In this document: positions 40,616-48,944 of the stretch, piece by piece | How the letters are laid out: every line of letters begins with the position of its first letter | Position numbering within the stretch: the stretch's first letter is position 1 | Assembly: GCF_007655485.1 (NCBI RefSeq) | Contig: NZ_VJXQ01000001.1 | Location: 106,437 to 166,455, forward strand | Source: Halobellus captivus | Lineage (GTDB): Archaea > Halobacteriota > Halobacteria > Halobacteriales > Haloferacaceae | Direction of reading: 5' to 3' | DNA: 60,019 bases | Program-made: the position numbers and the translations under genes | Notes under the pieces: generated by a model | What the model was told of the DNA's origin: nothing | Seen by the model: the letters and a program-made list of their open reading frames with translations, nothing else | Database searches by the model: none

Positions 40616-43479
40616 CAGACTCAAAGAGATTCATCGCGACGCTTCTCGCGTCGTTGATCGTGGTTTCGAGTCTCGGCGGCGTCGCGATCTCGCCAGCCGG
40701 AGCAACGAACAGCGGACCCGCGGGGATGCTCGCGCTCGGGGACGCGCAGGTGTCCGAGGACATAGCCGCGGGCGCTGACGTGCCTATCCGCGCGAGCGAC
40801 CTCGAGGGCGCGATTTACGCGAGCGAGCACGCGAGCACGCTCGAGGTCGTGCTCACGACGCCCGAGCGGGCGGACGAGTATATGGGCGAGAACGCGAGCG
40901 TGCTCGCGGACGACGAGATCGCGATCGTCCTCCGTGACGACGAAGTCCACGAGGGCCGCGACGTCGCCGTCGACCTTGACGTCCTCGAGGCCGGAGTCGG
41001 GTTCGTGCCGAAGGTCGCGTACGGGACGCACGAGGACGGGGAGCGCTGGGAATCGGCGATCGAGCGCGACGGGATGGTCGGAACCTTCCACGTGCCGCAC
41101 TTCTCGACTAATACGGTCTCGTTCACGGGCGGCGTCTCGATCAACGCGAGCCCAGCCACAGACGGTTCGACTTTCGAGTACGAGCTCTCGGACATCAATG
41201 CGGTGAGTGATCCGATGATAAATTTGACAGGGAATACCACAACGGAGAACGAGTCTGTGTCGGGATCTGTGTCGATCGGAGATCCCTTTACCGTGGATGT
41301 TGAGGGCAATGCCGATCCGGAGGGACATACGATGCCGGATTCTCAAATCTCCGTAACCGGCGGGACCGTCTCGGAACGCATCGCAACGGACACACAGGGA
41401 TCGGTTACCATAGATTCCTCGGAGGTTAGTTTTGACTCGCTCGGACGTGTCTCTGGGGATCTTTTCGTGACTGGGGGATCCTGCAAGTGTGACGCGAGTG
41501 ATGTAACTATTACACTGTCCGTCGATGGGACTCAAGTCGCGTCGAACAGTTGGGAGAAAGTTTACGATGGACAGTATGAGATTGGCTATCCGGAATACGA
41601 TGGTGGCGTGGGTTTCGGTTTTGATGTTCCGGATGAACACCAAGATTTTGACTCGGCAACGGTTTCCTACTCGTTGGACAACCCACCGTCAGAAGACTAT
41701 TACCCTCAATTTACGGTTAATGGGGTATCAACTGCTCCGGATAACGTCGCTGTCTCTGTCAATGGACTAGAAAGCGCCTCTCTCGGCGACCTTGACGATG
41801 GAGAGACAAAGACCACGGCGCTCGATTTGTCGACAGGTAGTAACGATATCAATATCACGGGATCGGTGGGAACAGTCGATTACACGCTTGATTATATAGA
41901 AAGGACTGTTACGGAAAATCCCACAGTCGAACTTAACGGCGAGACCGTCTCGCACTCGGGAACACTCTCCGATGGCGAAACGACTACTCTATCGCTCGAT
42001 TCGTCGGCACTCGAGGAGGGAACGAACCGAATCAATGTCTCTGTCGGCGACGGTACACTCTCCGATGGTTCACCAGATCCGAGCGTCGGGCTTGAGTACA
42101 GCCACGAGGCCACCGACGAGCAAACCGTCGACTACTCCGCGGAAGCGTGGAGCGAGCGCTACAACGTCTCGCACACGTTCGGCGATGCGAGAGAGGATCC
42201 GACACTGACGATCCCGTTCGACGGCGAGGTAGTCAATATTGGTTCCGTAGAGGTCCGCCGAAACGGTTCCTCTTGGGAGCTCCCGAAAGAGTGGGTTCAC
42301 GACAATACGACGCTGATCGTCGGCTTCGATCCCGTCGAGAGCTCGGAAACGCTCGAGGTCCGGGCGACCGGTCGGAAGGTCCGAACGCTGAACGGTGAGA
42401 TCACGGTCACCGACCCGACCGTCGAGGGCGACTCGCTCAACTCGGAGATTGAGATCATAGACCGCTCGGAGGACTTCGCGATCGACGTCTCCGGATCGGA
42501 CCGGATTCACTACACGTCAGAAGAGTCCTGGTCGGCCTCCCCACACGTCATCGTCGACTCCTCGGGAGGTCAGGAGCTCCGACTCCCTGATGCGTCGGAG
42601 GGCTCAACAACGCGCGTGCGTACGGCTCCGCTCAACGTGGTTCCCGAGTCGGGCGAGTCGGAGGTCGTGATCGAAGATCCCGACGAGCCGCGGTTCAAGA
42701 TCCGCGAGGGCAACACGACCGGCGCGTCGAACGTCGACGTGACCTATTACGACACGCTCTCCGGTGAGCGCTACGTTCTGTGGAGCGAGACCCAGGATCG
42801 AGAGATCGACGCCGACCGAGCGGAGAGCCCGGTCGACTTCACGACGGACGGGAACGCCGAGACGTACACGATCCGGCAGATGGACGCACCTGGTTCCGGA
42901 GTCGGTGGCACCGCTCCACCCCGGACTCAACAAGCTGGCGCGCCGCTCGTGTTGGTCGTTCCGGCCGTGGGTCTCTCCGTGACGGGGCTCTTTTGTGCCG
43001 GACGTCGGTTCGGCGGCGCGAGCGGGATTCGAGGGAACGCGCTGCTCCTCGTCGGCTCGACAGTCGTCGCGATCGCCGCCGTCGAGCTCGTTGCGCCGGG
43101 CACGCTCTCGTCGATGTTCTCGACAGTCGTGTTCGCGGTCGGGGACTCGATCGCGGGCGGGATCGGAGCGGCCTTCGCCGCGATCGCGGTGTTCCTTGCA
43201 CTCTGGCAGATCCAAGCCCGGACCCGGGCGACAATCCCGTGGTGGGTGATCGGTCCCGCGATGGGGATCTCAGCGATCGCCGCGCTCGAGGCGATCCGAC
43301 CGGGATCGATTCTCGGGGCGCTCGAAGTCGTGCTCTCGGAGTACGGCGGGCTCGTCGTCCTGGCGACCATCGGGCTCGTCGGGTATCTGATCTACCAGCG
43401 GCGACAGACCGCACAAGCCGAGGCGTCGACGCCGGATACCCAGGTCACGCTTGATCTGAGCGGGAACAGCGAGGAGTGA
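40612..43479 (+). CDS. Giant adhesin-like membrane protein
   Basis: 955 residues. A signal peptide (M-T-D-S-K-R-F-I-A-T-L-L-A-S-L, cleaved after A-G-A) precedes a ~740-residue exported, acidic, beta-sandwich-like region with many N-x-S/T sequons. A T-A-P-P-R-T-Q linker leads to about five C-terminal hydrophobic helices (residues of roughly 778-800, 810-830, 850-875, 885-905, 915-932). Codons for about residues 200-500 (41.2-42.1 kb) are clearly lower in GC and less acidic than the ends, as if the middle had been exchanged. A C-K-C pair lies near residue 295. Probably a receptor-binding or S-layer-interacting protein on the cell or particle (inference). Confidence 0.78.
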   Translation: MTDSKRFIATLLASLIVVSSLGGVAISPAGATNSGPAGMLALGDAQVSEDIAAGADVPIRASDLEGAIYASEHASTLEVVLTTPERADEYMGENASVLADDEIAIVLRDDEVHEGRDVAVDLDVLEAGVGFVPKVAYGTHEDGERWESAIERDGMVGTFHVPHFSTNTVSFTGGVSINASPATDGSTFEYELSDINAVSDPMINLTGNTTTENESVSGSVSIGDPFTVDVEGNADPEGHTMPDSQISVTGGTVSERIATDTQGSVTIDSSEVSFDSLGRVSGDLFVTGGSCKCDASDVTITLSVDGTQVASNSWEKVYDGQYEIGYPEYDGGVGFGFDVPDEHQDFDSATVSYSLDNPPSEDYYPQFTVNGVSTAPDNVAVSVNGLESASLGDLDDGETKTTALDLSTGSNDINITGSVGTVDYTLDYIERTVTENPTVELNGETVSHSGTLSDGETTTLSLDSSALEEGTNRINVSVGDGTLSDGSPDPSVGLEYSHEATDEQTVDYSAEAWSERYNVSHTFGDAREDPTLTIPFDGEVVNIGSVEVRRNGSSWELPKEWVHDNTTLIVGFDPVESSETLEVRATGRKVRTLNGEITVTDPTVEGDSLNSEIEIIDRSEDFAIDVSGSDRIHYTSEESWSASPHVIVDSSGGQELRLPDASEGSTTRVRTAPLNVVPESGESEVVIEDPDEPRFKIREGNTTGASNVDVTYYDTLSGERYVLWSETQDREIDADRAESPVDFTTDGNAETYTIRQMDAPGSGVGGTAPPRTQQAGAPLVLVVPAVGLSVTGLFCAGRRFGGASGIRGNALLLVGSTVVAIAAVELVAPGTLSSMFSTVVFAVGDSIAGGIGAAFAAIAVFLALWQIQARTRATIPWWVIGPAMGISAIAALEAIRPGSILGALEVVLSEYGGLVVLATIGLVGYLIYQRRQTAQAEASTPDTQVTLDLSGNSEE

Positions 43480-43481
43480 GG

Positions 43482-43799
43482 ATGTCCGCGATCATCGAGG
43501 CCCTTCGTATCCTCGGGCTCCGGGGGAGCGCTATCGGGGCCGCCTCGCTGGTTCTCGTGGCGTTCTATCTGTGGCGGGCGAAACGGATCGGCTCGCGCGC
43601 GGCGACGATGAGCGCGGCCGCGATCGCGTACTCGGTGGCGAGCCTGGTCGTGCTCGCGCTCGTACTCGCGCTCGGATGGGCGGACCCAAACCCGGGTGTG
43701 GCTATGGAGCACGTACGCGAAGGCGCTTCGGTCGCGATCGAGCGCGGAACCGAGCCCGCGCGCCGCGTGTTCCGGTGGGTCGTGGAGATACTGTTCTAA
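43482..43799 (+). CDS. Small membrane protein closing the surface-protein operon
   Basis: 105 residues from ATG 43482, with a GGAGTGAGG ribosome-binding sequence just upstream. Two hydrophobic helices at about 18-32 and 45-66, then an amphipathic tail ending R-V-F-R-W-V-V-E-I-L-F. Starts two bases after the adhesin stop and is the last gene of the run. Not recognised. Confidence 0.68.
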   Translation: MSAIIEALRILGLRGSAIGAASLVLVAFYLWRAKRIGSRAATMSAAAIAYSVASLVVLALVLALGWADPNPGVAMEHVREGASVAIERGTEPARRVFRWVVEILF

Positions 43800-43960
43800 C
43801 CGACGTCGTTCTCACTGCGCTTCCGAGTGGTCATAGGATGATTCACAAGCTGGTTGATTTGAGGACTGTCTGAAGTGAATTGCCTGTTCAGTAGCTATGC
43901 GTATCGACGGTGGGGTTAGAACGCTGGCTAGAACGGAGCACAGCTAGCGTCCCACATAGA

Positions 43961-43970
43961 TTTATATAAG
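43961..43970 (+). promoter_or_regulatory. TATA box with leaderless spacing
   Basis: TTTATATAAG, centred 26 bases before ATG 43991. That distance puts the transcription start at or next to the start codon, as in leaderless haloarchaeal mRNAs. It separates the two membrane cargo genes from the structural operon. Confidence 0.65.
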
Positions 43971-43990
43971 ATATACGATTAGTGACGTAG

Positions 43991-44530
43991 ATGTCTACCC
44001 ATTCATCCTCGCGTACGGAGGACGAAGAGCCACCATCACGGAGGGATGGCTTTACATCACGTATTCGAGGCGTTCCGCCGAAGCAATGGATCGCTGCCAT
44101 TCTCACCGGGTTCGTCGGCAGTATCCCCCTTGGGCTAATGATGCAGTACGGTAATCCAGAACCGCTCATTGCGCTTGCACTCCCGAATATGTACGGCTTA
44201 GCTGGTCCGAACCTCCTGCTTGGGTGGGCCATTCATCAGTTCCACGGGGTTGCCCTTGCAGTCCTCGTTATTGCAGCCGTCCAGTGGTCGCCCATCCGAT
44301 CACTCGCAACGACGGTTCGTGGCGCACTCGGATTGGCCGTTCTCGTCGGCGTCGTGACCACCGCACTGCTTTCTGTCCTGCTGATGCCTCTGTGGCTCCA
44401 AGCCGTCGGGTATCCGCACGCGCCAGTATTCCCCGACTTGACGATGCCGGAGAAGGTATGGAGTGTCGGCGGCCACATCGTCTACGCGCTCCCGGTGACC
44501 GTCGGGTACGCCCTGTTGGCGAGGGAGTAA
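43991..44530 (+). CDS. Four-pass membrane protein (cargo)
   Basis: 179 residues. A polar N-terminus of ~30 residues is followed by hydrophobic segments at about 33-50, 70-95, 108-135 and 158-178 with G-x-x-x-G-like packing (V-G-S-I-P-L-G, G-L-A-G-P-N-L-L-L-G-W). Histidines lie within the membrane region (A-I-H-Q-F-H-G). It resembles uncharacterised haloarchaeal DUF6789-like proteins; this is tentative. Co-transcribed with the next gene, which starts three bases after its stop. Confidence 0.65.
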   Translation: MSTHSSSRTEDEEPPSRRDGFTSRIRGVPPKQWIAAILTGFVGSIPLGLMMQYGNPEPLIALALPNMYGLAGPNLLLGWAIHQFHGVALAVLVIAAVQWSPIRSLATTVRGALGLAVLVGVVTTALLSVLLMPLWLQAVGYPHAPVFPDLTMPEKVWSVGGHIVYALPVTVGYALLARE

Positions 44531-44533
44531 CTC

Positions 44534-45178
44534 GTGACAGCCATCGAAACCCTCGACTCACTGACGCTCAGTCTCCACATCGTGGCGGGGTTCGTCGCGT
44601 TGTTCGGTGGTGCGGGGGCGTTTCTCACGAAGAAAGGCGGTCTCACGCATCGACGCTTCGGTCGCGCATACGTCTATTCGATGGCGTTCGTGGCGGCATC
44701 TGCCCTCGCCCTCTTCGTCTACGATGCCACGCCGACACGGCAGTTTCTTGCGCTTGTCGCCGTGTTTAGTTTCTACTTCGTGTTCTCGGGCTACCGTGTC
44801 CTCTCGCGGAAGCGACCAGCTGACACACCAACTGGTCTCGATTGGGGCGCGGCCATCACACTCGTTGCCGTCGGCATCGGCCTTCTCGCACTCGGAGGCC
44901 TACGACTCTTGGAGGGAGAGTCCTTCGGTACGGTGATGGCAGTCTTCGGTGGCATCAGCGTGGGATTTGGCGTCCGTGATGTTGGCCTGTTTCGAGACGG
45001 CCAGCCCGAATCGCGGGCGTGGCTGTACGAACATCTTTCCCGGATGGGGGCGGGGTACATTGCGACGGTCACTGCGTTCTCGTCCGTGAATTTCGTCTTT
45101 CTTCCACCAGTTGCCCGCTGGTTATGGCCAACGGTCATCGGTACACCGCTCATCACACTCCTCGTCAGGCGGTACTAA
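44534..45178 (+). CDS. Seven-pass membrane protein (cargo)
   Basis: 214 residues from GTG 44534, with GGGAG just upstream. About seven hydrophobic helices; the first carries L-H-I-V-A-G-F-V-A-L-F-G-G, and the first loop reads K-K-G-G-L-T-H-R-R-F-G-R-A-Y-V, the hallmark of DUF2306-like integral membrane proteins. Function unknown. Composition resembles ordinary chromosomal genes, so this pair may be host cargo. Confidence 0.7.
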   Translation: MTAIETLDSLTLSLHIVAGFVALFGGAGAFLTKKGGLTHRRFGRAYVYSMAFVAASALALFVYDATPTRQFLALVAVFSFYFVFSGYRVLSRKRPADTPTGLDWGAAITLVAVGIGLLALGGLRLLEGESFGTVMAVFGGISVGFGVRDVGLFRDGQPESRAWLYEHLSRMGAGYIATVTAFSSVNFVFLPPVARWLWPTVIGTPLITLLVRRY

Positions 45179-45309
45179 CCCACATTCAAATCGCCGGTCA
45201 AATCGATTCGTGCATCCGCTGCACTAACTGATACAGCTTTCGTCTGTACTGAGCGAATCGACGGAGCGGAAAACGAGTAGAAGAACCGTTGTATTACACC
45301 CATTACTGC

Positions 45310-45349
45310 GTTTCAAATAGAGGGTCGAATTTTTGCGCAGCCGCAGGGG
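45310..45349. repeat. Left direct repeat flanking the GIY-YIG gene
   Basis: This 40-base segment recurs at 45743-45783. The last 25 bases, beginning TCGAATTTTTGCGCAGCCGC and ending GGGG, are identical; the first part (GTTTCAA...) is near-identical with one inserted base. The copies enclose exactly the GIY-YIG gene. Confidence 0.75.
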
Positions 45350-45431
45350 TATTTCACTTTCACCCCGGTTACGATACTTTATTTTTCATTGCCATATCAT
45401 TATTCAATACCTGATCGCAAGGAATCCAAAT

Positions 45432-45722
45432 ATGCCAATAAGTAAGAACTGGAGTAAAGCGACAACGAATCACATCCAATCAAATGCACCGAACAAAAAG
45501 GGGATCTACGAATTGAGATCTTTCGGCGAAACGGTATATATTGGTAGTTCAAAAGATCTGAAGAATAGATTACTGACTCATCTTAACGAGCGAAATCCGA
45601 ATTATTACCGTTACCAGACGGTCGGATTTCTAACGAGCCCGCAAAAAAAGGAGAGGAAGCACTATGATCAACACGTCGAGAAGACTGGGTCGTCTCCCAG
45701 ATGGAATGACAGACGTCCTTAG
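45432..45722 (+). CDS. GIY-YIG nuclease domain protein
   Basis: 96 residues. The family signature is complete at its start: K-G-I-Y-E-L ... T-V-Y-I-G-S-S-K-D-L-K-N-R-L-L-T-H-L, giving the GIY, YIG and following conserved arginine; a glutamate lies near the expected metal-binding position. Such domains cut DNA with one divalent metal in homing endonucleases, repair enzymes and small mobile ORFs. The start at ATG 45432 gives a single-domain protein. It is AT-rich relative to its surroundings and lies between two ~40-bp direct repeats, suggesting it arrived as its own mobile unit. Confidence 0.8.
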   Translation: MPISKNWSKATTNHIQSNAPNKKGIYELRSFGETVYIGSSKDLKNRLLTHLNERNPNYYRYQTVGFLTSPQKKERKHYDQHVEKTGSSPRWNDRRP

Positions 45723-45742
45723 TTGAACCTCAGTAACGCACT

Positions 45743-45783
45743 GTTTCAACTGAAGGGTTCGAATTTTTGCGCAGCCGCAGGGG
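45743..45783. repeat. Right direct repeat flanking the GIY-YIG gene
   Basis: Partner of 45310-45349, 20 bases after the nuclease gene's stop. Collapsing the two copies into one would give a continuous stretch without the gene. Confidence 0.75.
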
Positions 45784-45807
45784 CGGTGGTCCGTCCGAGG
45801 GCGTGCG

Positions 45808-45878
45808 GAGTCTTTTGGACTCGTGGCCTTAGCCACACGTTCTAACGGACGATCGGCCTCCCCCCGGCCGATCGTCCG
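45808..45878. other. Three consecutive hairpins in a non-coding stretch
   Basis: GAGTC-TTTTG-GACTC (45808-45822), GTGGC-CTTA-GCCAC (45823-45836) and a perfect 13-bp stem CGGACGATCGGCC/GGCCGATCGTCCG with a TCCCCCC loop (45846-45878) follow one another within 71 bases. No gene overlaps them (45723-46011 is non-coding). They could be an RNA, a transcription end for the operon at 46012 read from the minus strand, or a single-stranded replication or transfer site. Confidence 0.6.
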
Positions 45879-46011
45879 CGACCGAGAGCTCTCCTCGTCG
45901 TCGCGATCGCGGTCACGGTCACAGCAAAACTAGGGTCGAACCCGGGAAAATTGTCGCGCGAGCGCCGTAATCAGGGGTACAGGATAGTGATGCCTCTCAC
46001 GAGGGACCGCT

Positions 46012-47769
46012 CTACTCGGTGACGTCGTCGATCACCCTCCGACGTCGGGCGTCACAGAGCTCATCCAGCGGGCGGCCGTGTCGTTCTTGAGCGAGCTGCT
46101 CGGCGTCCTCCACCCAGTCGGGCTTACTCACTTCTCGCGTCGTCTTCGCCGCTGACGGTCGCCACGAATCGAGGTTCGTGATTCGACGGCGTTCCCCGTC
46201 GATCGTCGTCACCTCCAGGGCGAACCGACGGATCGAACGGTACCGCTCGCGAGCGGCGAGCCGAATCGACCGAATAACCTCGGCCAGATCCTCGCGATCT
46301 TCGGGACGGTACCCGACTTCGAGCGTCTGTTTCACCTTCCCCTCGCTGATGCTCACGTTGTAACGTTGCTTGACCTCAGACCACTTCGAGCGCGCCCGGT
46401 CCTCCACGGCGTCCGCGGCGTTCATCACCGCGTGCTCGACGCTCTCGCGGAACTGTGATTCCGCAGTCCGAACCCGCTTGAGGAGCATCTGCTCTTTGTG
46501 CTTCGAGTCGATGCTCAGCCCGTCGTAGGCATCGCGAACGACGTCCTCACAGCGGTTCACGAACCGGCGAACCGTGCGATACGAGTAGCCCGTCCGATCG
46601 GCGAGCTCGTCCCGCGTGGGACGACCACCGTCGGATATGAGTGAGTCAATAAGATCCCGGTCCGATTCGAGCGTGTTTCCCCAGAGACGCATCACGACGT
46701 GCTCTTGTTCGTCCTCGACGTCGGGCAACGGACATTCAACGAGCTTCACCGATCGGTGCGACTCCGACGTGGCAGAGAAATACTCGTCTGTAACGAATAC
46801 GTCGCCGTCCGCTCGAACGGGAAGGTCCGCCCAGTCGAGATAGTTGTAGAGCGTCGTATCGAGCTCTCGAACCGCTTGGTCAAGCTCACTCCATCGAAGC
46901 GTTTCGTCCGTTCGCTTCGTCTGATAGGAGACTTCGAGCTTCGGGTGATACAGCGCGTCGCCGGGTTCGAACGACGAGGGATCCTCGGGGTAGTAGTGTT
47001 TGATCTCCTTGCCGAGCTGGTGGCCGGGAATGATGTCCCGGGCCCGCTCGTCGTCGACGGTCGTGGTCACGAAGTAGCCCGGAATCTTCGTGTGGTCTTC
47101 GACGTGCTTCCGGTATCCCTGCTGACCGGCCTCGAGCACCGCGTGGGTGCGGGCGATCGGACCATCCGCGGCGTGCAGCGGGCTCGACTTCGAGCGGTGC
47201 ACGCGAACGTAGCGGGCGAGGTCGATGACGTTGCTCATCTCGTGCGGCTTCTCGAAATACCGATACGAGACACCGAACGCGGCCATTGCCGTTTTCACGA
47301 GCTCGAGATATCGCGAGTGTTCGATGTTCGACGCTTGTACCTGAACGTCGATGTACGGCTTTCCGAGGTCGGGTACTCCCTGAATCTTCTTGCCGTCCTT
47401 CGTCATCCCGGGCCACCGAGGCCGAATCGTCATCGTCCCTCCACGAACGCGCTTAGACTTTTGCGCTGGTTCTCCGTCGTACAGTCCGTCCTTCGCGACG
47501 AAGTAGATCCGGAAGAGCGGGACCGACTCCATTCGGTAACTCTCGTGGTCCCACGGATCGACCGGTTGTTGATCGTAGTCCGCGGCGAGCGCCCAACTCT
47601 GGCCTAAGAAATCCATCGTCTCGGTCGGCTTTCCCTCGGTTTTCCAGTCGTCGTACTGAACGCGGATCACCGAGTTGAGCGCGTAGTAGGGATCTAACCC
47701 GTCCTCGTCGAAAACAAAGTGAATATCGGCCTCGTGAGATTGCGGCTCGACGAACTCCCCCGTAGTCAT
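46012..47769 (-). CDS. DUF7845-like element protein with helix-turn-helix
   Basis: 585 residues. The N-terminal ~330 (starting M-T-T-G-E-F-V-E-P-Q-S-H-E-A-D-I-H-F-V-F-D) match what I know as DUF7845, a family almost confined to haloarchaeal plasmids and proviruses. A helix-turn-helix follows near residues 385-425 (T-R-D-E-L-A-D-R-T-G-Y-S-Y-R-T-V-R-R-F-V). The C-terminus is helical and basic. No nuclease or helicase motif is seen; a replication or segregation role is plausible. It overlaps the DUF488 gene upstream by 4 bases. Confidence 0.72.
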   Translation of the reverse strand: MTTGEFVEPQSHEADIHFVFDEDGLDPYYALNSVIRVQYDDWKTEGKPTETMDFLGQSWALAADYDQQPVDPWDHESYRMESVPLFRIYFVAKDGLYDGEPAQKSKRVRGGTMTIRPRWPGMTKDGKKIQGVPDLGKPYIDVQVQASNIEHSRYLELVKTAMAAFGVSYRYFEKPHEMSNVIDLARYVRVHRSKSSPLHAADGPIARTHAVLEAGQQGYRKHVEDHTKIPGYFVTTTVDDERARDIIPGHQLGKEIKHYYPEDPSSFEPGDALYHPKLEVSYQTKRTDETLRWSELDQAVRELDTTLYNYLDWADLPVRADGDVFVTDEYFSATSESHRSVKLVECPLPDVEDEQEHVVMRLWGNTLESDRDLIDSLISDGGRPTRDELADRTGYSYRTVRRFVNRCEDVVRDAYDGLSIDSKHKEQMLLKRVRTAESQFRESVEHAVMNAADAVEDRARSKWSEVKQRYNVSISEGKVKQTLEVGYRPEDREDLAEVIRSIRLAARERYRSIRRFALEVTTIDGERRRITNLDSWRPSAAKTTREVSKPDWVEDAEQLAQERHGRPLDELCDARRRRVIDDVTE

Positions 47770-48386
47770 CGGATCTCACTACCTGACCGTCGGGGATCGT
47801 GACCGAGGACGTCGACGAGCGTACCGAGACCGTACCCGCAGTTCACGCAGACCTTCGTGTACGGCGCTGGTCCGTCGACGAGCTCGTGTTCGCCGGGATC
47901 ACACGCGACCTCGTCGACGCGATGGCCCGGATACTCGTTCTCCTTCGGTGGGAGTGAGACGTCGGTCGAGAACGTCACGGTGCGGGCGTCCTGTAGCCGT
48001 TGTCGGAGGAGTCGACGGTGACACCACCGATCGGACGCTTCCCAGCAGACGAGCCACACGGCGCGCTGTGCGGCTTCCTGTTCGACCGCTTCGAGAACTT
48101 GTTGCGTCGGACCCTTCTCGAGATACTCGTGAAACCGAGCCTCGAAGTCGACACTCTTCCACGCGACGCGACGAGGTTCCTCGTGACCGTCTCGGTCGGC
48201 GGCCTCCTCGACTTTCTTGTAGGAGTCCAGGAGATCGTCCGGCGGCGCGAGCGTCGGGACGTGACGGTCGACGAGCTCCTCCGCCCAATCGGGAAGATCG
48301 CGACGGACGACCGCGAGTACCTTCGACTCGGGAGCGGGCTCGTCGTAGCCGTTCGCCAGCGCCGAGAAGTACGTCGTTCGGATCAC
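47766..48386 (-). CDS. DUF488-family protein with zinc-binding tail
   Basis: 206 residues. The core V-W-L-V-C-W-E-A-S-D-R-W-C-H-R-R-L-L near residue 110 is the DUF488 signature with its C-x-E ... C-H-R residues. The C-terminus adds C-D-P-G-E-H ... C-V-N-C-G-Y-G, a likely zinc knuckle. DUF488 members are suspected nucleic-acid-associated enzymes but have no agreed activity. Overlaps both neighbours by 4 bases in a minus-strand operon. Confidence 0.78.
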   Translation of the reverse strand: MIRTTYFSALANGYDEPAPESKVLAVVRRDLPDWAEELVDRHVPTLAPPDDLLDSYKKVEEAADRDGHEEPRRVAWKSVDFEARFHEYLEKGPTQQVLEAVEQEAAQRAVWLVCWEASDRWCHRRLLRQRLQDARTVTFSTDVSLPPKENEYPGHRVDEVACDPGEHELVDGPAPYTKVCVNCGYGLGTLVDVLGHDPRRSGSEIR

Positions 48387-48904
48387 CGACCGTCACCCCC
48401 GAGGCGGTCGAAGACGTGCGTCCAGGAGAGCCGAGCGAGCGTTCCCTCCGAGCGGTCGATCGAGTACCAGCGATCACGGAGGAGCTCGTCGACGATCGAC
48501 GCGGGGACCACGGCGACGGCCAAGAGCTCGCGGTCTCCGTCGACGTCGTCGTAGACCGACAGCGCGTAGTAGGCACTCGCCTCGAGGAGCTTTGCGTGCT
48601 GTCCGTCGTCGCGACCTTTGAACAGCCACCGTCCCGCGATCGTTTGATCGCCGCCGTTGGACGTCCGGCGCTTCGCGCTCTTCGTCTCGATCTCGGTGCC
48701 GACCTCGAGGAGCGGGACGCCGAACCGGATCGGGAGATCACCGGCGACGGTGTCGGGAGCGAGGACGCTGGTGGTGACCGCGTCGTAGTAGGCGTCGGAA
48801 TCGTCGGCGACGCGAACGGGGCCGAGTGCGTCGACGACTCGGAACTCGACGTCGACGCCGATCTCTTTCGCTCGGGCGACCCGCGGTGAGACCTCGGTGC
48901 TCAA
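48383..48904 (-). CDS. Hypothetical protein, possible PD-(D/E)XK nuclease fold
   Basis: 173 residues, no signal or membrane helix. The segment G-V-P-L-L-E-V-G-T-E-I-E-T-K-S-A-K contains an ExK pair, followed by G-R-W-L-F-K-G ... H-A-K-L-L-E-A-S-A-Y-Y-A-L, an order compatible with a PD-(D/E)XK nuclease core (strand with E-x-K, then helix). The family is not recognised and catalytic assignment is speculative. ATGA overlap with the DUF488 gene. Confidence 0.6.
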   Translation of the reverse strand: MSTEVSPRVARAKEIGVDVEFRVVDALGPVRVADDSDAYYDAVTTSVLAPDTVAGDLPIRFGVPLLEVGTEIETKSAKRRTSNGGDQTIAGRWLFKGRDDGQHAKLLEASAYYALSVYDDVDGDRELLAVAVVPASIVDELLRDRWYSIDRSEGTLARLSWTHVFDRLGGDGR

Positions 48905-48944
48905 CGTGGATCACCTCCATAGGAGCGGCCGGTTCCGTTGGGAG

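Noticed and set aside
44224-44769. 181-codon frame across the two membrane cargo genes
   Set aside because: Out-of-frame shadow of two genes with clear membrane segments and proper starts.
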